Below, piece by piece: positions 10,501-19,033 of a stretch of 37,849 nt of DNA. The DNA is taken from positions 1 through 37,849 of the forward strand of contig JANWKL010000085.1 in the NCBI GenBank assembly GCA_025451375.1, given 5' to 3'. Under the pieces are notes generated by a model. It saw only the letters and a list, made by a program, of their open reading frames with translations. It ran no database searches and was not told the origin of the DNA. Source of the DNA: Steroidobacteraceae bacterium (lineage in GTDB: Bacteria; Pseudomonadota; Gammaproteobacteria; Steroidobacterales; Steroidobacteraceae). How positions within the stretch are numbered: position 1 is the stretch's first letter; every line of letters starts with the position of its first letter. Both the position numbers and the translations under genes were made by a program.

Positions 10501-11335
10501 GGCCGAGCTGACTGATGTCGCCCTCGGCGCGGGCCTCGTGGGTGCCCTGGGCGCGGACGTGGCCGTCACGGCGGATCAGCTGCAATGGCAGGGACGCCCG
10601 CTCGGCCGGTTTGGGGCGCGCGTGACCGCGCGCGGCGAGGGTCTGGAGTTGCGCGACCTTACGCTCATCGGGCCGAACGACCGGACCGTCGGCAGCGCCC
10701 GCTGCCAGGACGGCGACTGCGGGCTTACGTTCTCAATGGACAGCATTGATGCCGCGGCAACACTCGCCCGCTTTGGATGGCGGCCGGAGCTTAGCGCCCG
10801 GCACGCGCAGCTGAGTGGGGACGTACACTGGCCGCAGGCGGGCGGGGCTGCTCTTGCACTCCTCAACGGACGCCTCCATATGCAGCTTGAGGACGGCATG
10901 ACACGGGCGACGAGCGCCGCAGCGCCAGCGGCGCCGTTTGCGCTTCTGGCTTTGCCAGCGCTCATAAGAGGCCTGGTTACACCGGCGCGGGCCGGCACGC
11001 CGCCGCAGTTGCGGTTCGCGAGCCTGGGCGCCGATTTTTCGCTGCACGACGGACAGGCGGAAACCTCCGATCTGCACTGCGACGGGGATGCGGAAATTCT
11101 GATGCGCGGCCGGATTGGGCTCACCGCACGCACCTATGATGCTGAGGTGTGGATCCTCAACGGCGAGGATCGCCTGCCCGCGGCAGTACGGGGACTTGGG
11201 CCAACACCGCGCGTGGCCGCGTTGTGGATGTCGCTGCGTGACCTGTTCACGGGGTCGGCAGCACCCCACGCGGGCGCCGCCGCGTTGCACCTGGAAGGGA
11301 CCTGGGATGATCCGGTGGTGGTAGCCGCGGATTGA
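7490..11335 (+). CDS. yhdP: YhdP-family AsmA-like protein
   Basis: 1281-aa protein with N-terminal TM and AsmA-like repeats, directly after rng (conserved synteny). The ORF-track ATG overlaps rng by 29 bp; a GTG at 7529 is an alternative start. Confidence 0.88.
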   Translation: MTSTTSYSFKVRPVTVTPAEPAGPASTAAARARWLEWRTLVVALGCALSLLAVVWLAFELTVARLPEHRAALEALVRDETHLDLRFSRLRLRWGWYGPEAVFRDVELGEPAGGALLVRAPQLVVGLDLWRMLRTGQPEAGRITLVAPDILLQPDADAGNTNIPASPPVANRAYAPIWTAGARILSGWRGGRIDIEGGTLHWPTTAATLPLTVGLRHLTLRRLGDQWSADALLQLPESLGASAHLTVFMQGDPAQAASTHGTFRLQARQLESALWGSAFADSAIGDFLPQAGIADLDLQGQFAAGRLIGSEGEVNAATLAWAPRAGDAGALSVPRLRATWQLATRHGAWHLSVAKLQLDQSATPASLVLDAPADLQSASGAVQHAPLALLTRVLRWSTPVLPLRDLDVRGDAGVLRFDWSARRAAGERLQAVLDLDGLALASRDGSAVLGGLGGELSVSEASFSAVLTAADAQLTLARTTPLSLSGLKVAAHVSGVVDAGGWQLKSDDVEVQHGDATLTVSGTLAGRPHDAHPGIDARATLRQADVELLTQLLGPAGEGLFGATGPQFTAGRVEAAQFTLQGPMDATLPLGRGSAFRGTLELRDASLASGAWWPQMQGLSAHLDWRGSHAHAALDAGAAGSWQLSAANLDWDLLGTASAHLRGRFHGAAEEALAWMRERPEVYAAAPAVGNLDLSGDTILDVDVTIPPATAPLAHPRARLTALFNGVRLTPLAGLPPIQGLRGTLAFSDGHVRHSTLTGQWLGGPVALSVAERRERGANGLSISSRGLMNAREAVFAAGGSVDAAPLQGNAEWTASLNIPATTDPRQARWRIRADSTLVGVSSRLPEPFAKTQASALALRIDAQGDADKGQLRVSLGERLRGAAAVTRSRDSWRIERGAVRLAASAPPLPERQVLLVEGAVGRLDLPAYLTLLRQAGADAALPALQARLTAEQLLIGAHSYTDVTVSADAGRGMSRVQLQSADLAGLAQWPSSGAAAVHFTTLNVAELTDVALGAGLVGALGADVAVTADQLQWQGRPLGRFGARVTARGEGLELRDLTLIGPNDRTVGSARCQDGDCGLTFSMDSIDAAATLARFGWRPELSARHAQLSGDVHWPQAGGAALALLNGRLHMQLEDGMTRATSAAAPAAPFALLALPALIRGLVTPARAGTPPQLRFASLGADFSLHDGQAETSDLHCDGDAEILMRGRIGLTARTYDAEVWILNGEDRLPAAVRGLGPTPRVAALWMSLRDLFTGSAAPHAGAAALHLEGTWDDPVVVAAD

Positions 11336-11358
11336 TGAACGGGGAGACTGGCAGGCAG

Positions 11359-12186
11359 ATGAAAGTTGCCGCGATACAAATGACCGCAGGTTCAGAGGTG
11401 AATGCGAACCTGGAGCAGGCGCGGGCGCTGCTTGAGGAGGCCGCGGCGCGCGGCGCGCGCCTGGCGGCGCTGCCTGAGAATTTCTCTTTCATGGGACTCA
11501 AGGATGCCGACAAGCGCGCCGTGGCCGAGGATGAGGGCGCAGGCGCCGCGCAGGATTTTCTCGCGGGCATCGCACGACGACTGAAATTGTGGATCGTCGG
11601 CGGCACGGTGCCGCTGCGCGCCGCTGGCGCCGATGGGCGAGTCGCAGCCGCCTCGCTGGTGTACGACGCGGACGGACGGCGCGTGGCCCGTTACGACAAG
11701 ATTCACCTCTTCGACGTCGACATCCCGGGTCGCATCGAGGCCTACCGCGAGTCGCGGCACGTCGCCCCCGGTTCCACCGCCACCGTGGTGGATACCCCAG
11801 CCGGAAGAGTCGGCCTGTCCGTGTGCTACGACGTACGGTTTCCCGAGTTGTACCGGCATTTGAGCGCCGCGGGCGCCCAGCTGCTGGTGGTGCCCTCGGC
11901 GTTCACCGCTCCCACGGGCCGCGCGCACTGGGAGACCCTGTTGCGGGCCCGTGCCATCGAAAATCTGTGTTATGTTCTCGCGCCCGCGCAGTCGGGCTTC
12001 CATCCGGGCGGACGCGAGACTTACGGCGACAGCATGATTGTCGACTACTGGGGACGGATTCTGCAGCGCGTGCCGCGCGGTAACGGCTGTGCGGTTGCGG
12101 AGGTGGACCTGTCGCGCCAGGCCGGAGTCCGCGAGAGTTTTCCCGCCCTCGCGCATCGCGTCTTTGCGAGCAACACCCATGAGTGA
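11359..12186 (+). CDS. Carbon-nitrogen hydrolase (nitrilase superfamily, Nit/omega-amidase-like)
   Basis: [46 protein letters not shown]...YDKIHLFDV...[15 protein letters not shown] (E-K-C triad context). Confidence 0.93.
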   Translation: MKVAAIQMTAGSEVNANLEQARALLEEAAARGARLAALPENFSFMGLKDADKRAVAEDEGAGAAQDFLAGIARRLKLWIVGGTVPLRAAGADGRVAAASLVYDADGRRVARYDKIHLFDVDIPGRIEAYRESRHVAPGSTATVVDTPAGRVGLSVCYDVRFPELYRHLSAAGAQLLVVPSAFTAPTGRAHWETLLRARAIENLCYVLAPAQSGFHPGGRETYGDSMIVDYWGRILQRVPRGNGCAVAEVDLSRQAGVRESFPALAHRVFASNTHE

Positions 12187-13633
12187 GTCCTCCGGCAACG
12201 ATCCCCTGGCGCTGGCGCGCGACCTGATCCTGCACCCGAGCGGACTGGACGAGCGGCGTCTCGATCAGGTATTCGGCGAGGTGCTCTCACATTCGGTGGA
12301 CTTCGCCGACCTGTACTTCCAGCTCACGCACCAGGAGTCCTGGGCGCTCGAGGACGGCATCGTCAAGGACGGTACGGCGAGCATTGAACAGGGCGTGGGC
12401 GTGCGGGCACTTGCCGGTGAGAAGACCGGCTTCGCTTACTCCGATGAGATTCTGGCGCCGGCGCTCGTAGAAGCCTCCCGCGCCGCGCGCGCCATCGCGG
12501 TGCACGGCGGCGAACGCCACGCCCCGGCGCTGCGTCCCCAGGCGGGACATCAGTTGTACCTGCCGGTCGACCCGGGTGCATCGCTCGGCGCACAGGAAAA
12601 GGTTGCCTGGCTTGAACGCGTGGACAAAGAAGCCCGCCGCGTCGACCCGCGCGTGGTGCATGTCACCGCGAGCGTGGTCGCGGTGCACGAAGTGGTGCTG
12701 ATCGCGACCAGCGAAGGCGAACTGGCCGCGGATGTGCGGCCGCTGGTGCGCATGAGCGTGTCGGTGCTGGTCGAACAGGACGGGCGCCGCGAGCAGGGAT
12801 ATGCCGGGGCGGGCGGGCGCTACACCCTAAGCGAACTCGTGGCGGGTGATCGGCCGCTGGCGCTGGCGCGCGAGGCTGCGCGCCAGGCGCTGGTGAATCT
12901 CGAGGCGCGCCCGGCGCCTGCCGGCACCATGACCGTGGTGCTCGGGCCGGGATGGCCGGGAATCCTGCTGCACGAGGCGATCGGACACGGACTCGAGGGG
13001 GATTTCAACCGCAAGGGAACCTCGGCGTTCGCCAACCGCATTGGCGAGCGCGTCGCCGCGGCCGAATGCACGGTAGTGGATGACGGCACCCTGGCGCGCC
13101 GCCGCGGCTCGCTCAACATCGACGACGAAGGCACGCCGACCCAATGCACCACGCTGATCGAGAACGGTGTGCTGCGTGGCTACATGCAGGACCGGCTGAA
13201 CGCGCGACTCATGGGCGTAGCGCCGACCGGCAACGGCCGGCGTGAGTCATTCGCGCATCTGACCCTGCCGCGCATGACCAACACCTACATGCGCCCGGGG
13301 CCGCACGCACCGGAGGACATCATCGCTTCCGTGGAACGCGGGATTTACGCGGTCAACTTCGGCGGCGGCCAGGTGGACATCACCTCGGGCAAGTTCGTGT
13401 TCTCGGCCAGCGAGGCCTACGCCATCGAGAACGGCCGCATCGGCGCGCCGCTCAAGGGCGCGACGCTCATCGGCAATGGACCGGATGTGCTGACGCGGGT
13501 CTCGATGGTGGGCAACGACCTGAAGCTCGATGAGGGCATCGGCACCTGCGGTAAGGAAGGGCAGAGCATTCCGGTCGGCGTGGGCCAGCCGACCCTGCGC
13601 ATTGATGCGCTGACGGTTGGCGGCACGGCCTGA
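12179..13633 (+). CDS. tldD: Metalloprotease TldD
   Basis: Zinc motif region [20 protein letters not shown]; start overlaps the nitrilase stop (ATGAGTGA). Confidence 0.95.
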   Translation: MSESSGNDPLALARDLILHPSGLDERRLDQVFGEVLSHSVDFADLYFQLTHQESWALEDGIVKDGTASIEQGVGVRALAGEKTGFAYSDEILAPALVEASRAARAIAVHGGERHAPALRPQAGHQLYLPVDPGASLGAQEKVAWLERVDKEARRVDPRVVHVTASVVAVHEVVLIATSEGELAADVRPLVRMSVSVLVEQDGRREQGYAGAGGRYTLSELVAGDRPLALAREAARQALVNLEARPAPAGTMTVVLGPGWPGILLHEAIGHGLEGDFNRKGTSAFANRIGERVAAAECTVVDDGTLARRRGSLNIDDEGTPTQCTTLIENGVLRGYMQDRLNARLMGVAPTGNGRRESFAHLTLPRMTNTYMRPGPHAPEDIIASVERGIYAVNFGGGQVDITSGKFVFSASEAYAIENGRIGAPLKGATLIGNGPDVLTRVSMVGNDLKLDEGIGTCGKEGQSIPVGVGQPTLRIDALTVGGTA

Positions 13634-13654
13634 CGATCCGCGTCCTCCCGAAGC

Positions 13655-13905
13655 CTACCTGGTAACGTTCAGGAACGGGATCGGCGCGCCGGCGTAAATG
13701 TTTACGGGCAGCACGCCGTGCCACTGCTGAGCCTTCTTCATCTCGACTTCAATGCGCCGCAGTTCAAGAACGCGGGGTTGGCCTGGATCGAGGCGCCCTG
13801 GACACGTAGCGCTTCCGCCTGGGCCTGGGCTTCCTGCGTCACTTTCTCGTTGATCGCTTCCATGTAGGACGGCGAGAACGCAGGTTTAGAGGACGGAGTT
13901 CTTCG
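13655..13905 (-). pseudogene. SPFH/prohibitin-family C-terminal remnant with a 1-nt frameshift
   Basis: Minus-strand frames join as FSPSYMEAINEKVTQEAQAQAEALRVQGASIQANPAFL[E]LRRIEVEMKKAQQWHGVLPVNIYAGAPIPFLNVTR* if one G is restored near 13762. No intact N-terminal portion. Confidence 0.7.
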
Positions 13906-13942
13906 GCCCAGGATTTTCCGTTTGCGAAGACCGGCAGGCTTG

Positions 13943-14329
13943 TCAAGAACGGGCCGCACGCGGTGTCTTCCGGATTGAGAAAAACAGCTGTCGGTGCGCG
14001 CCTACTCGCAACAGCGCCGCCTGTTCGAGCGCGACGAGAACGTACAGGATGTTCAGTGCCGACAGGCTTGAAGAAACGTGTTTCGTGCGTCGAGCACTGG
14101 AGAGGACATCTTTCGCCGTCACCCCAGACCGCCCGCCAAGGCGCTTTTGAACGTAGGCAACCGCCGCAAGATCGACGACGCTGAAGTACCCCGACCCCTT
14201 ACGAGCCTTTGACAGCGCGAAGGACAGTACGAAGAAATAACCGTGGGCCTCAAAGATATGGTAGGTCTGCCTGACGGCTGCAACACGGCCGCGGTACCTG
14301 AGCCCTTGCTGAAGCTTTTTTATATTCAC
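13943..14329 (-). CDS. Orphan hypothetical protein (~128 aa) or remnant
   Basis: GTG at 14329 with upstream AGGGG; protein-like composition, e.g. YFFVLSFALSKARKGSGYFSVVDLAAVAYVQKRLGGRSGVTAKDVLSSARRTKHVSSSLSALNILYVLVALEQAALLRVGAHRQLFFSI. No family recognised. Confidence 0.4.
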   Translation of the reverse strand: MNIKKLQQGLRYRGRVAAVRQTYHIFEAHGYFFVLSFALSKARKGSGYFSVVDLAAVAYVQKRLGGRSGVTAKDVLSSARRTKHVSSSLSALNILYVLVALEQAALLRVGAHRQLFFSIRKTPRAARS

Positions 14330-14444
14330 GTGACCCCTGACGCGTCTGTGTACCAGGAGTCCATCTTCGACCCTGGGGCGGCCGAGCGCCACTCTCGGCA
14401 GGCAATTGCCACGCTGACGCTGGTCCCAACACCAACAGGCAAGG

Positions 14445-15080
14445 TCACGGTACGCGCTGCTGCCCGGTCTGCGCTTTGTCGGATCGCCCCTGGTCCTGGT
14501 GAGGCTCCGGATCCGGCGCAACCGGCGCATGCTCACGCAGCAGAGGCACCAGAATGGTGTTCAGGTCATCAAGGGTGAAGCTCCCTGCCTGGGCGTAACG
14601 CAGGATGCCATCCCGGTCAATGACGTAGTTGGTTGGGACGCCCTTCAAGGGTCCGTAGTCACCTTTGAAGCGGCGCACCATCGGAATGGCTAGCGCCGCG
14701 GCGAGCGGCTTCAGCTGACTCAGCGGGGCAGAATCCTCGGTTGTCACTGCGAGCACTCGTAGTCCCACGTGTTGCTGAGCGCGATAGTACTGATCCAGCA
14801 GCGGCAACTCGCGCTTGCATGGTGCGCACCAGGTCGCCCAGAAATTCAGCACCAATACCTGGTCCTTGAAGTCGGCCAGAGTGAGTTTCGTCCCGCCAAG
14901 GGTGATGACCTGAAAGTCCGGTGCCGCGTTGCCAACAACGAGCGGTGGCTTGGAGGCGCCGGGGCTTGCAAAAACCAGCGCCACCAGATGAGCAAGTATC
15001 GGCGTAGTTCGCGGTCGACGAGTCACGGTGGATCCTCTTGCTGGATCTGCGCGGGCGGGCTGCTGGTAAGGAAGTTGCAC
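14445..15080 (-). CDS. TlpA-like thioredoxin-fold protein
   Basis: APDFQVITLGGTKLTLADFKDQVLVLNFWATWCAPCKRELPLL (CxxC); GVPTNYVIDRDG. GTG start overlaps the stop of the upstream gene (TAGTG). Confidence 0.9.
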   Translation of the reverse strand: MQLPYQQPARADPARGSTVTRRPRTTPILAHLVALVFASPGASKPPLVVGNAAPDFQVITLGGTKLTLADFKDQVLVLNFWATWCAPCKRELPLLDQYYRAQQHVGLRVLAVTTEDSAPLSQLKPLAAALAIPMVRRFKGDYGPLKGVPTNYVIDRDGILRYAQAGSFTLDDLNTILVPLLREHAPVAPDPEPHQDQGRSDKAQTGQQRVP

Positions 15081-16120
15081 TAGGGGTCTGCTCCTGACCT
15101 GACAGGGTAGCTGGCCTCGCGCCAGGCCTGCATTCCGCCGTCCAGCGCCACCGCACGCTGAAACCCCATGGAGCGCAGCGTGGCGGTTGCCAGCGTGGAT
15201 ATTCGCCCAAACTCGCAGTACGCAACAATCCTGCAGGTTGGATCGGGAAGTTCCTGGTTGACGCGCAGTTCAAGCTGACCCCGCGGCAGGAGCCTCGCGC
15301 CCGGAATGTGTCCCGCTTCGTAGGCATCGCGTTCACGGACATCGAGGATCAGCAACTCCTGCGCCGCGTTCGCGACCCGGGACTGCAACTGCGCCAGCGA
15401 CATGAAGGGCACGGTCGCCGCCGCTTCCGCCAGCATCTGTGCGACGGTCTTGCCGCCGCTCATGTTGGTACGCAGCGCTTCGGTAATGTGCGTCGGCATT
15501 TTCAGATTCAGATTGCGCATCATTTCGACAAATGCGCTGCGGTCACGAACCTGCAGACGTGGATTCTCCGCAAACTCCTGTCCGATCGTGGAGTGACCCC
15601 GTCCCTTGTATTCGTGCGCGGGGTGCACCTTGAGCGCCGGATCCAGCTGCGACAAGCGCTCGAACAGGCTATCGAACAGCGCATTGGGATCCCCACTGGG
15701 CAGGTCCGTGCGACCGGTCGCACCGATCAGCAGCGTGTCGCCCGTGAACACCCGGTCCTCCACGCGCAGACACAGCGAGTCGCGGGTATGGCCCGGCGTG
15801 TACAGCACCTGCAGGCGAAGCTTGCCGACCGCGAGCATCTCGCCATCGTCAATTCTGAGTGTGACAAAGGGCGCTGGGCTCGCGCGGTGCATCGCGACGG
15901 GGACATCGAGTTGTCGTGACAACTGTTGCGTCGCCGACAGGTGATCGGCGTGTGTGTGCGTGTCAATCAGATAGCGGATTCGCAAGCCGTCGCGCGCTGC
16001 CACGGCCAGGTAGCGGTCGACCAGCGAGATCTCTGGATCGATGAGCGCGGCCGCGCAGCTCTCAGCGCAGCCAACCAGGTACGACTGACAACCCCCGGCG
16101 CTGAATTGCTCAAAAATCAC
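15080..16120 (-). CDS. MBL-fold (persulfide dioxygenase-like) protein with C-terminal rhodanese domain
   Basis: IDTHTHADHLSATQQLSRQL (HxHxDH), YTPGHTRDSLCL, FTGDTLLIGATGRTD, VHPAHEY; C-terminal rhodanese LLILDVRERDAYEAGHIPGARLLPRGQLE...YCEFGRISTLATATLRSMGF. GTG start chosen at 16120. Confidence 0.88.
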   Translation of the reverse strand: MIFEQFSAGGCQSYLVGCAESCAAALIDPEISLVDRYLAVAARDGLRIRYLIDTHTHADHLSATQQLSRQLDVPVAMHRASPAPFVTLRIDDGEMLAVGKLRLQVLYTPGHTRDSLCLRVEDRVFTGDTLLIGATGRTDLPSGDPNALFDSLFERLSQLDPALKVHPAHEYKGRGHSTIGQEFAENPRLQVRDRSAFVEMMRNLNLKMPTHITEALRTNMSGGKTVAQMLAEAAATVPFMSLAQLQSRVANAAQELLILDVRERDAYEAGHIPGARLLPRGQLELRVNQELPDPTCRIVAYCEFGRISTLATATLRSMGFQRAVALDGGMQAWREASYPVRSGADP

Positions 16121-16441
16121 GGTACCCCCGCCCGTCTGACGCCCGCAAATGCCGCCGCAGGATGCGCCGAGGGTGAGTAGCCCGCAACCTGGAGGCCGGC
16201 AGCCACACCGGTGCATGCATTTCTCTACAAACAGGGAACTAATGCCTCCTTCCCGCCGGATCTGGCTGCCGTAAGGTGCCGGTACGGGCGGGGCAGGCAG
16301 CTCCCGCGTGCGCAGGCAGGCGCAGCCCGGTCCTTCTCACTCCTTCGATAGAAAGCGCCCATGCCTTGTGGCACTTTGCCGCCGGAGCGCTGTCCTTGAA
16401 AATGAGCGCTGTCGACACTCGGTGCACACCGGAGGACCCAC

Positions 16442-17032
16442 GTGGCGAAAAGCAAGGCGGCAATCATTCTTCCCGAGCTTCCCTACGCACGCGGCGCGCT
16501 CGAGCCTTACATGTCGCGCGAAACGCTGGATTATCACTATGGCAAACACCACAAGGGGTACGTCGACAAGGTGAATGCCCTGATCGCCGGCACGAAATTC
16601 TCTGACGCGTCGCTGCAGGAGCTGGTGGCGGAAGCTGATGGGACACTGTTCAATAACGCCGCGCAGGTGTGGAACCACAGTTTTTTCTGGAACTGCCTGT
16701 CGGCGGGGCGCCAGGCTCCCGGCAAGGAAATCACCCGGGCGCTGGATAAAGTCGGTGGCCTCGAGTCACTGCAGGCACAGTTCGACAAGGCGGCACTAAG
16801 CCTGTTTGGTTCCGGCTGGGTGTGGCTGGTGAGAGATTCGGTCGGCACGATCAAAGTCGTGACCAGCGCCAATGCGGACACTCCGGCGCGCCAGGGACAC
16901 ACGGCGCTCCTGACGTGCGACGTGTGGGAGCACGCCTATTACATTGACCACCGCAACGATCGTGGCGGGTATCTCAAGAACTTCTGGCAGCTGGTGAATT
17001 GGGAGTTCGTGGCGGCGAATCTCGAGACGTGA
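16442..17032 (+). CDS. sodB: Superoxide dismutase [Fe]
   Basis: LPELPYARGALEPYMSRETLDYHYGKHHKGYVDKVN...WNHSFFWNCLS...DVWEHAYYIDHRNDRGGYL. GTG start preceded by GGAGG. Confidence 0.95.
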   Translation: MAKSKAAIILPELPYARGALEPYMSRETLDYHYGKHHKGYVDKVNALIAGTKFSDASLQELVAEADGTLFNNAAQVWNHSFFWNCLSAGRQAPGKEITRALDKVGGLESLQAQFDKAALSLFGSGWVWLVRDSVGTIKVVTSANADTPARQGHTALLTCDVWEHAYYIDHRNDRGGYLKNFWQLVNWEFVAANLET

Positions 17033-17167
17033 AGCTCGAACCAAAGGCCACCCCGGAAAATCGCGCTTGCCGCATCAGGCGAGTGCGCATCACCCAACAA
17101 GATGCGTGATTTCCCGGGGACCGGCGGTTCTCATCCTGGTCCCGTCGTCCCCCGGGCCTGGAAAGGC

Positions 17168-17196
17168 AGAAGGCCCGTGGAATACACGGGCCTTCT
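17168..17196 (-). terminator. Hairpin terminator downstream of tRNA-Gln
   Basis: 12-bp perfect stem agaaggcccgtg / cacgggccttct, 5-nt loop; short T-containing tract (CTTTCC) on the minus strand; may act bidirectionally between sodB and tRNA. Confidence 0.65.
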
Positions 17197-17202
17197 GGCC
17201 AT

Positions 17203-17276
17203 TGGCTGGGGGACTAGGATTCGAACCTAGGTAAACGGAGTCAGAGTCCGTTGTCCTACCACTAGACGATCCCCCA
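17203..17276 (-). tRNA. tRNA-Gln (anticodon CTG)
   Basis: Minus strand TGGGGGATCGTCTAGTGGTAGGACAACGGACTCTGACTCCGTTTACCTAGGTTCGAATCCTAGTCCCCCAGCCA: 7-bp acceptor stem, anticodon loop CTCTGAC, T-loop GGTTCGAATCC, encoded CCA. Confidence 0.95.
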
Positions 17277-17305
17277 AAACGGGCGTGGCGGGATGCGCAA
17301 TCGCA

Positions 17306-17333
17306 CGGCGCACCGGAACGGACCGGTGCGCCG
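17306..17333 (-). terminator. Strong hairpin between rpsI and tRNA-Gln
   Basis: 11-bp perfect stem cggcgcaccgg / ccggtgcgccg with 6-nt loop; no clear T-tract, so it may be an mRNA 3'-end or processing hairpin instead. Confidence 0.45.
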
Positions 17334-17339
17334 CCGATA

Positions 17340-17738
17340 TTAACGCTTCGAGTACTGCGGTCCGCGGCGGGCCTTGCGGCGTCCGACCTTCTTGCGCTCC
17401 ACTTCGCGCGCATCGCGCGTCACGAAGCCCGCATCACGCAACGTCTTGCGCAGGCTCTCGTCATACTTCAGGAGCGCCCGGGTGATGCCGTGGCGGATCG
17501 CGCCGGCCTGGCCGGTGATGCCGCCGCCGTCCACCTTGACGGCGATGTCGAACTTGCTGACGAGCTTCGCTGCCTCGAGGGGCTGGCGCACGATCATGCG
17601 CCCGGTCTCGCGGCCAAAGAACTCATCGAGCGTACGGTCATTGACCGTGATACGCCCGCTGCCGGGCTTGAGGTAGACGCGCGCCGTGGCGGTCTTGCGC
17701 CGGCCGGTGCCGTAGTGACTATTCTGGGTCGCTGCCAT
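17340..17738 (-). CDS. rpsI: 30S ribosomal protein S9
   Basis: [36 protein letters not shown]...[14 protein letters not shown]. Confidence 0.98.
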   Translation of the reverse strand: MAATQNSHYGTGRRKTATARVYLKPGSGRITVNDRTLDEFFGRETGRMIVRQPLEAAKLVSKFDIAVKVDGGGITGQAGAIRHGITRALLKYDESLRKTLRDAGFVTRDAREVERKKVGRRKARRGPQYSKR

Positions 17739-17750
17739 GTCGTTGCGGTC

Positions 17751-18182
17751 CTATTGAAGCTCGAGCGGCTTGGGCTGCTGCGCCTGGTGCGGATGTACAC
17801 CGCCGGCAAACACGTGCAGCTTCCTGAACATGCGCCGCCCGAGGGGGTTCTTCGGCAGCATGCCTTTTACGGCAAACTCGATCGCCCGCTCGGGGTGCTC
17901 GTCGAGCAGCTTGTCGAGCGCGATCGATTTGATCCCACCGATGTAACCGGTGTGATGGTAGTAAATCTTGTCGGTGAGCTTGCGGCCGGTGACGTGGATC
18001 TTCTCCGCGTTCACCACGACGATGTGGTCTCCCATATCGACGTGCGGGCTGTAGTCAGCCTTGTGCTTGCCCTTCAGGCGATGGGCAATCTGCGTGGCGA
18101 GCCGGCCCAGCGTCTTGTTGCTGGCGTCGACAATGAACCAGTCACCGCGGACGGTGCCGGGCTTGGCGAATACAGTCTTCAT
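17751..18182 (-). CDS. rplM: 50S ribosomal protein L13
   Basis: [52 protein letters not shown]. Confidence 0.98.
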   Translation of the reverse strand: MKTVFAKPGTVRGDWFIVDASNKTLGRLATQIAHRLKGKHKADYSPHVDMGDHIVVVNAEKIHVTGRKLTDKIYYHHTGYIGGIKSIALDKLLDEHPERAIEFAVKGMLPKNPLGRRMFRKLHVFAGGVHPHQAQQPKPLELQ

Positions 18183-18259
18183 AGGTCACTCGTGGCTGCG
18201 GCCGTACTGTCGGGGACAATCCCCCTCAGGGCCGTTTTAGGGGCTAAAAAAGGCGTGGA

Positions 18260-18288
18260 AGTGTACTCAAGCAGGTGCCCCAATGCAA
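18260..18288 (-). promoter_or_regulatory. Candidate sigma70 promoter for rplM-rpsI
   Basis: Minus strand TTGCAT - 17 nt - TACACT, ~80 nt upstream of rplM; leader contains a GGGGA-TTG-TCCCC hairpin (18212-18224). Confidence 0.45.
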
Positions 18289-18369
18289 AGGCACCGACCC
18301 TGGGGGGCCAGGGGAGGCCAACCTAAGGTATCCCGCCCGGAATTGCCCCTTATAATAGAGGTCGTAGAT

Positions 18370-19008
18370 ATGGAGTCAGGCCGTCCTCTGGACTCGGTTA
18401 TCGTCGCCGTCGATCGTGCACTGCGAGCCGTCTTTGCGCCGGCCAGCGCGGCGCGGACCGTGCCGGGCCCCGGTTCGCCGCAGTCCAGCCCCCTTCCCGA
18501 AGCCGAGCGCCGCGAGAGCGCCGCCCTCATGCGCGTCAATCATGCCGGTGAGCTTGCCGCCCAGGCGCTCTATCACGGCCAGGCACTGGTCGCGCGCTCC
18601 GCGGCCACGCGCGCGATGTTGTTGTCGGCGGCGCGCGCCGAATCCGATCATCTGGGCTGGTGCGAAGCGCGACTGAAGGAACTTGCCGCGCGCCCGAGCC
18701 TGCTGAATCCCCTGTGGTACGCCGGCTCCTTTACCATCGGCGCGCTCACCGCGCTGTTGGGAGATCGAGCGAGTCTGGGGTTTGTTGCCGAAACCGAGCG
18801 CCAGGTCGAGGGGCACCTTACCGAGCACCTCGGCAGACTTCCGGCAAGCGATACCCGCAGCCGTGCCATACTGGAAACCATGAGGTCAGAGGAAATCGCG
18901 CATGGCCAAGCCGCCTCCGCCGCCGGTGGCACGCCGTTGCCGCCACCGTTGCCGGCGCTCATGCGCGCGACAGCGCGCATCATGACCCGTACAGCGTATT
19001 GGCTCTAA
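18370..19008 (+). CDS. coq7: Demethoxyubiquinone hydroxylase
   Basis: MRVNHAGELAAQALYHGQALVA...AESDHLGWCEARLKEL...MRSEEIAHGQAA (di-iron ExxH motifs). Confidence 0.94.
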   Translation: MESGRPLDSVIVAVDRALRAVFAPASAARTVPGPGSPQSSPLPEAERRESAALMRVNHAGELAAQALYHGQALVARSAATRAMLLSAARAESDHLGWCEARLKELAARPSLLNPLWYAGSFTIGALTALLGDRASLGFVAETERQVEGHLTEHLGRLPASDTRSRAILETMRSEEIAHGQAASAAGGTPLPPPLPALMRATARIMTRTAYWL

Positions 19009-19033
19009 TAAAAGGTTCTTGGGGGAACCGCTA

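Noticed and set aside
14243-14578. 111-aa plus-strand ORF in the decayed region
   Set aside because: Overlaps the TlpA gene end and the better minus-strand candidate; composition is spurious-like and no SD is convincing.
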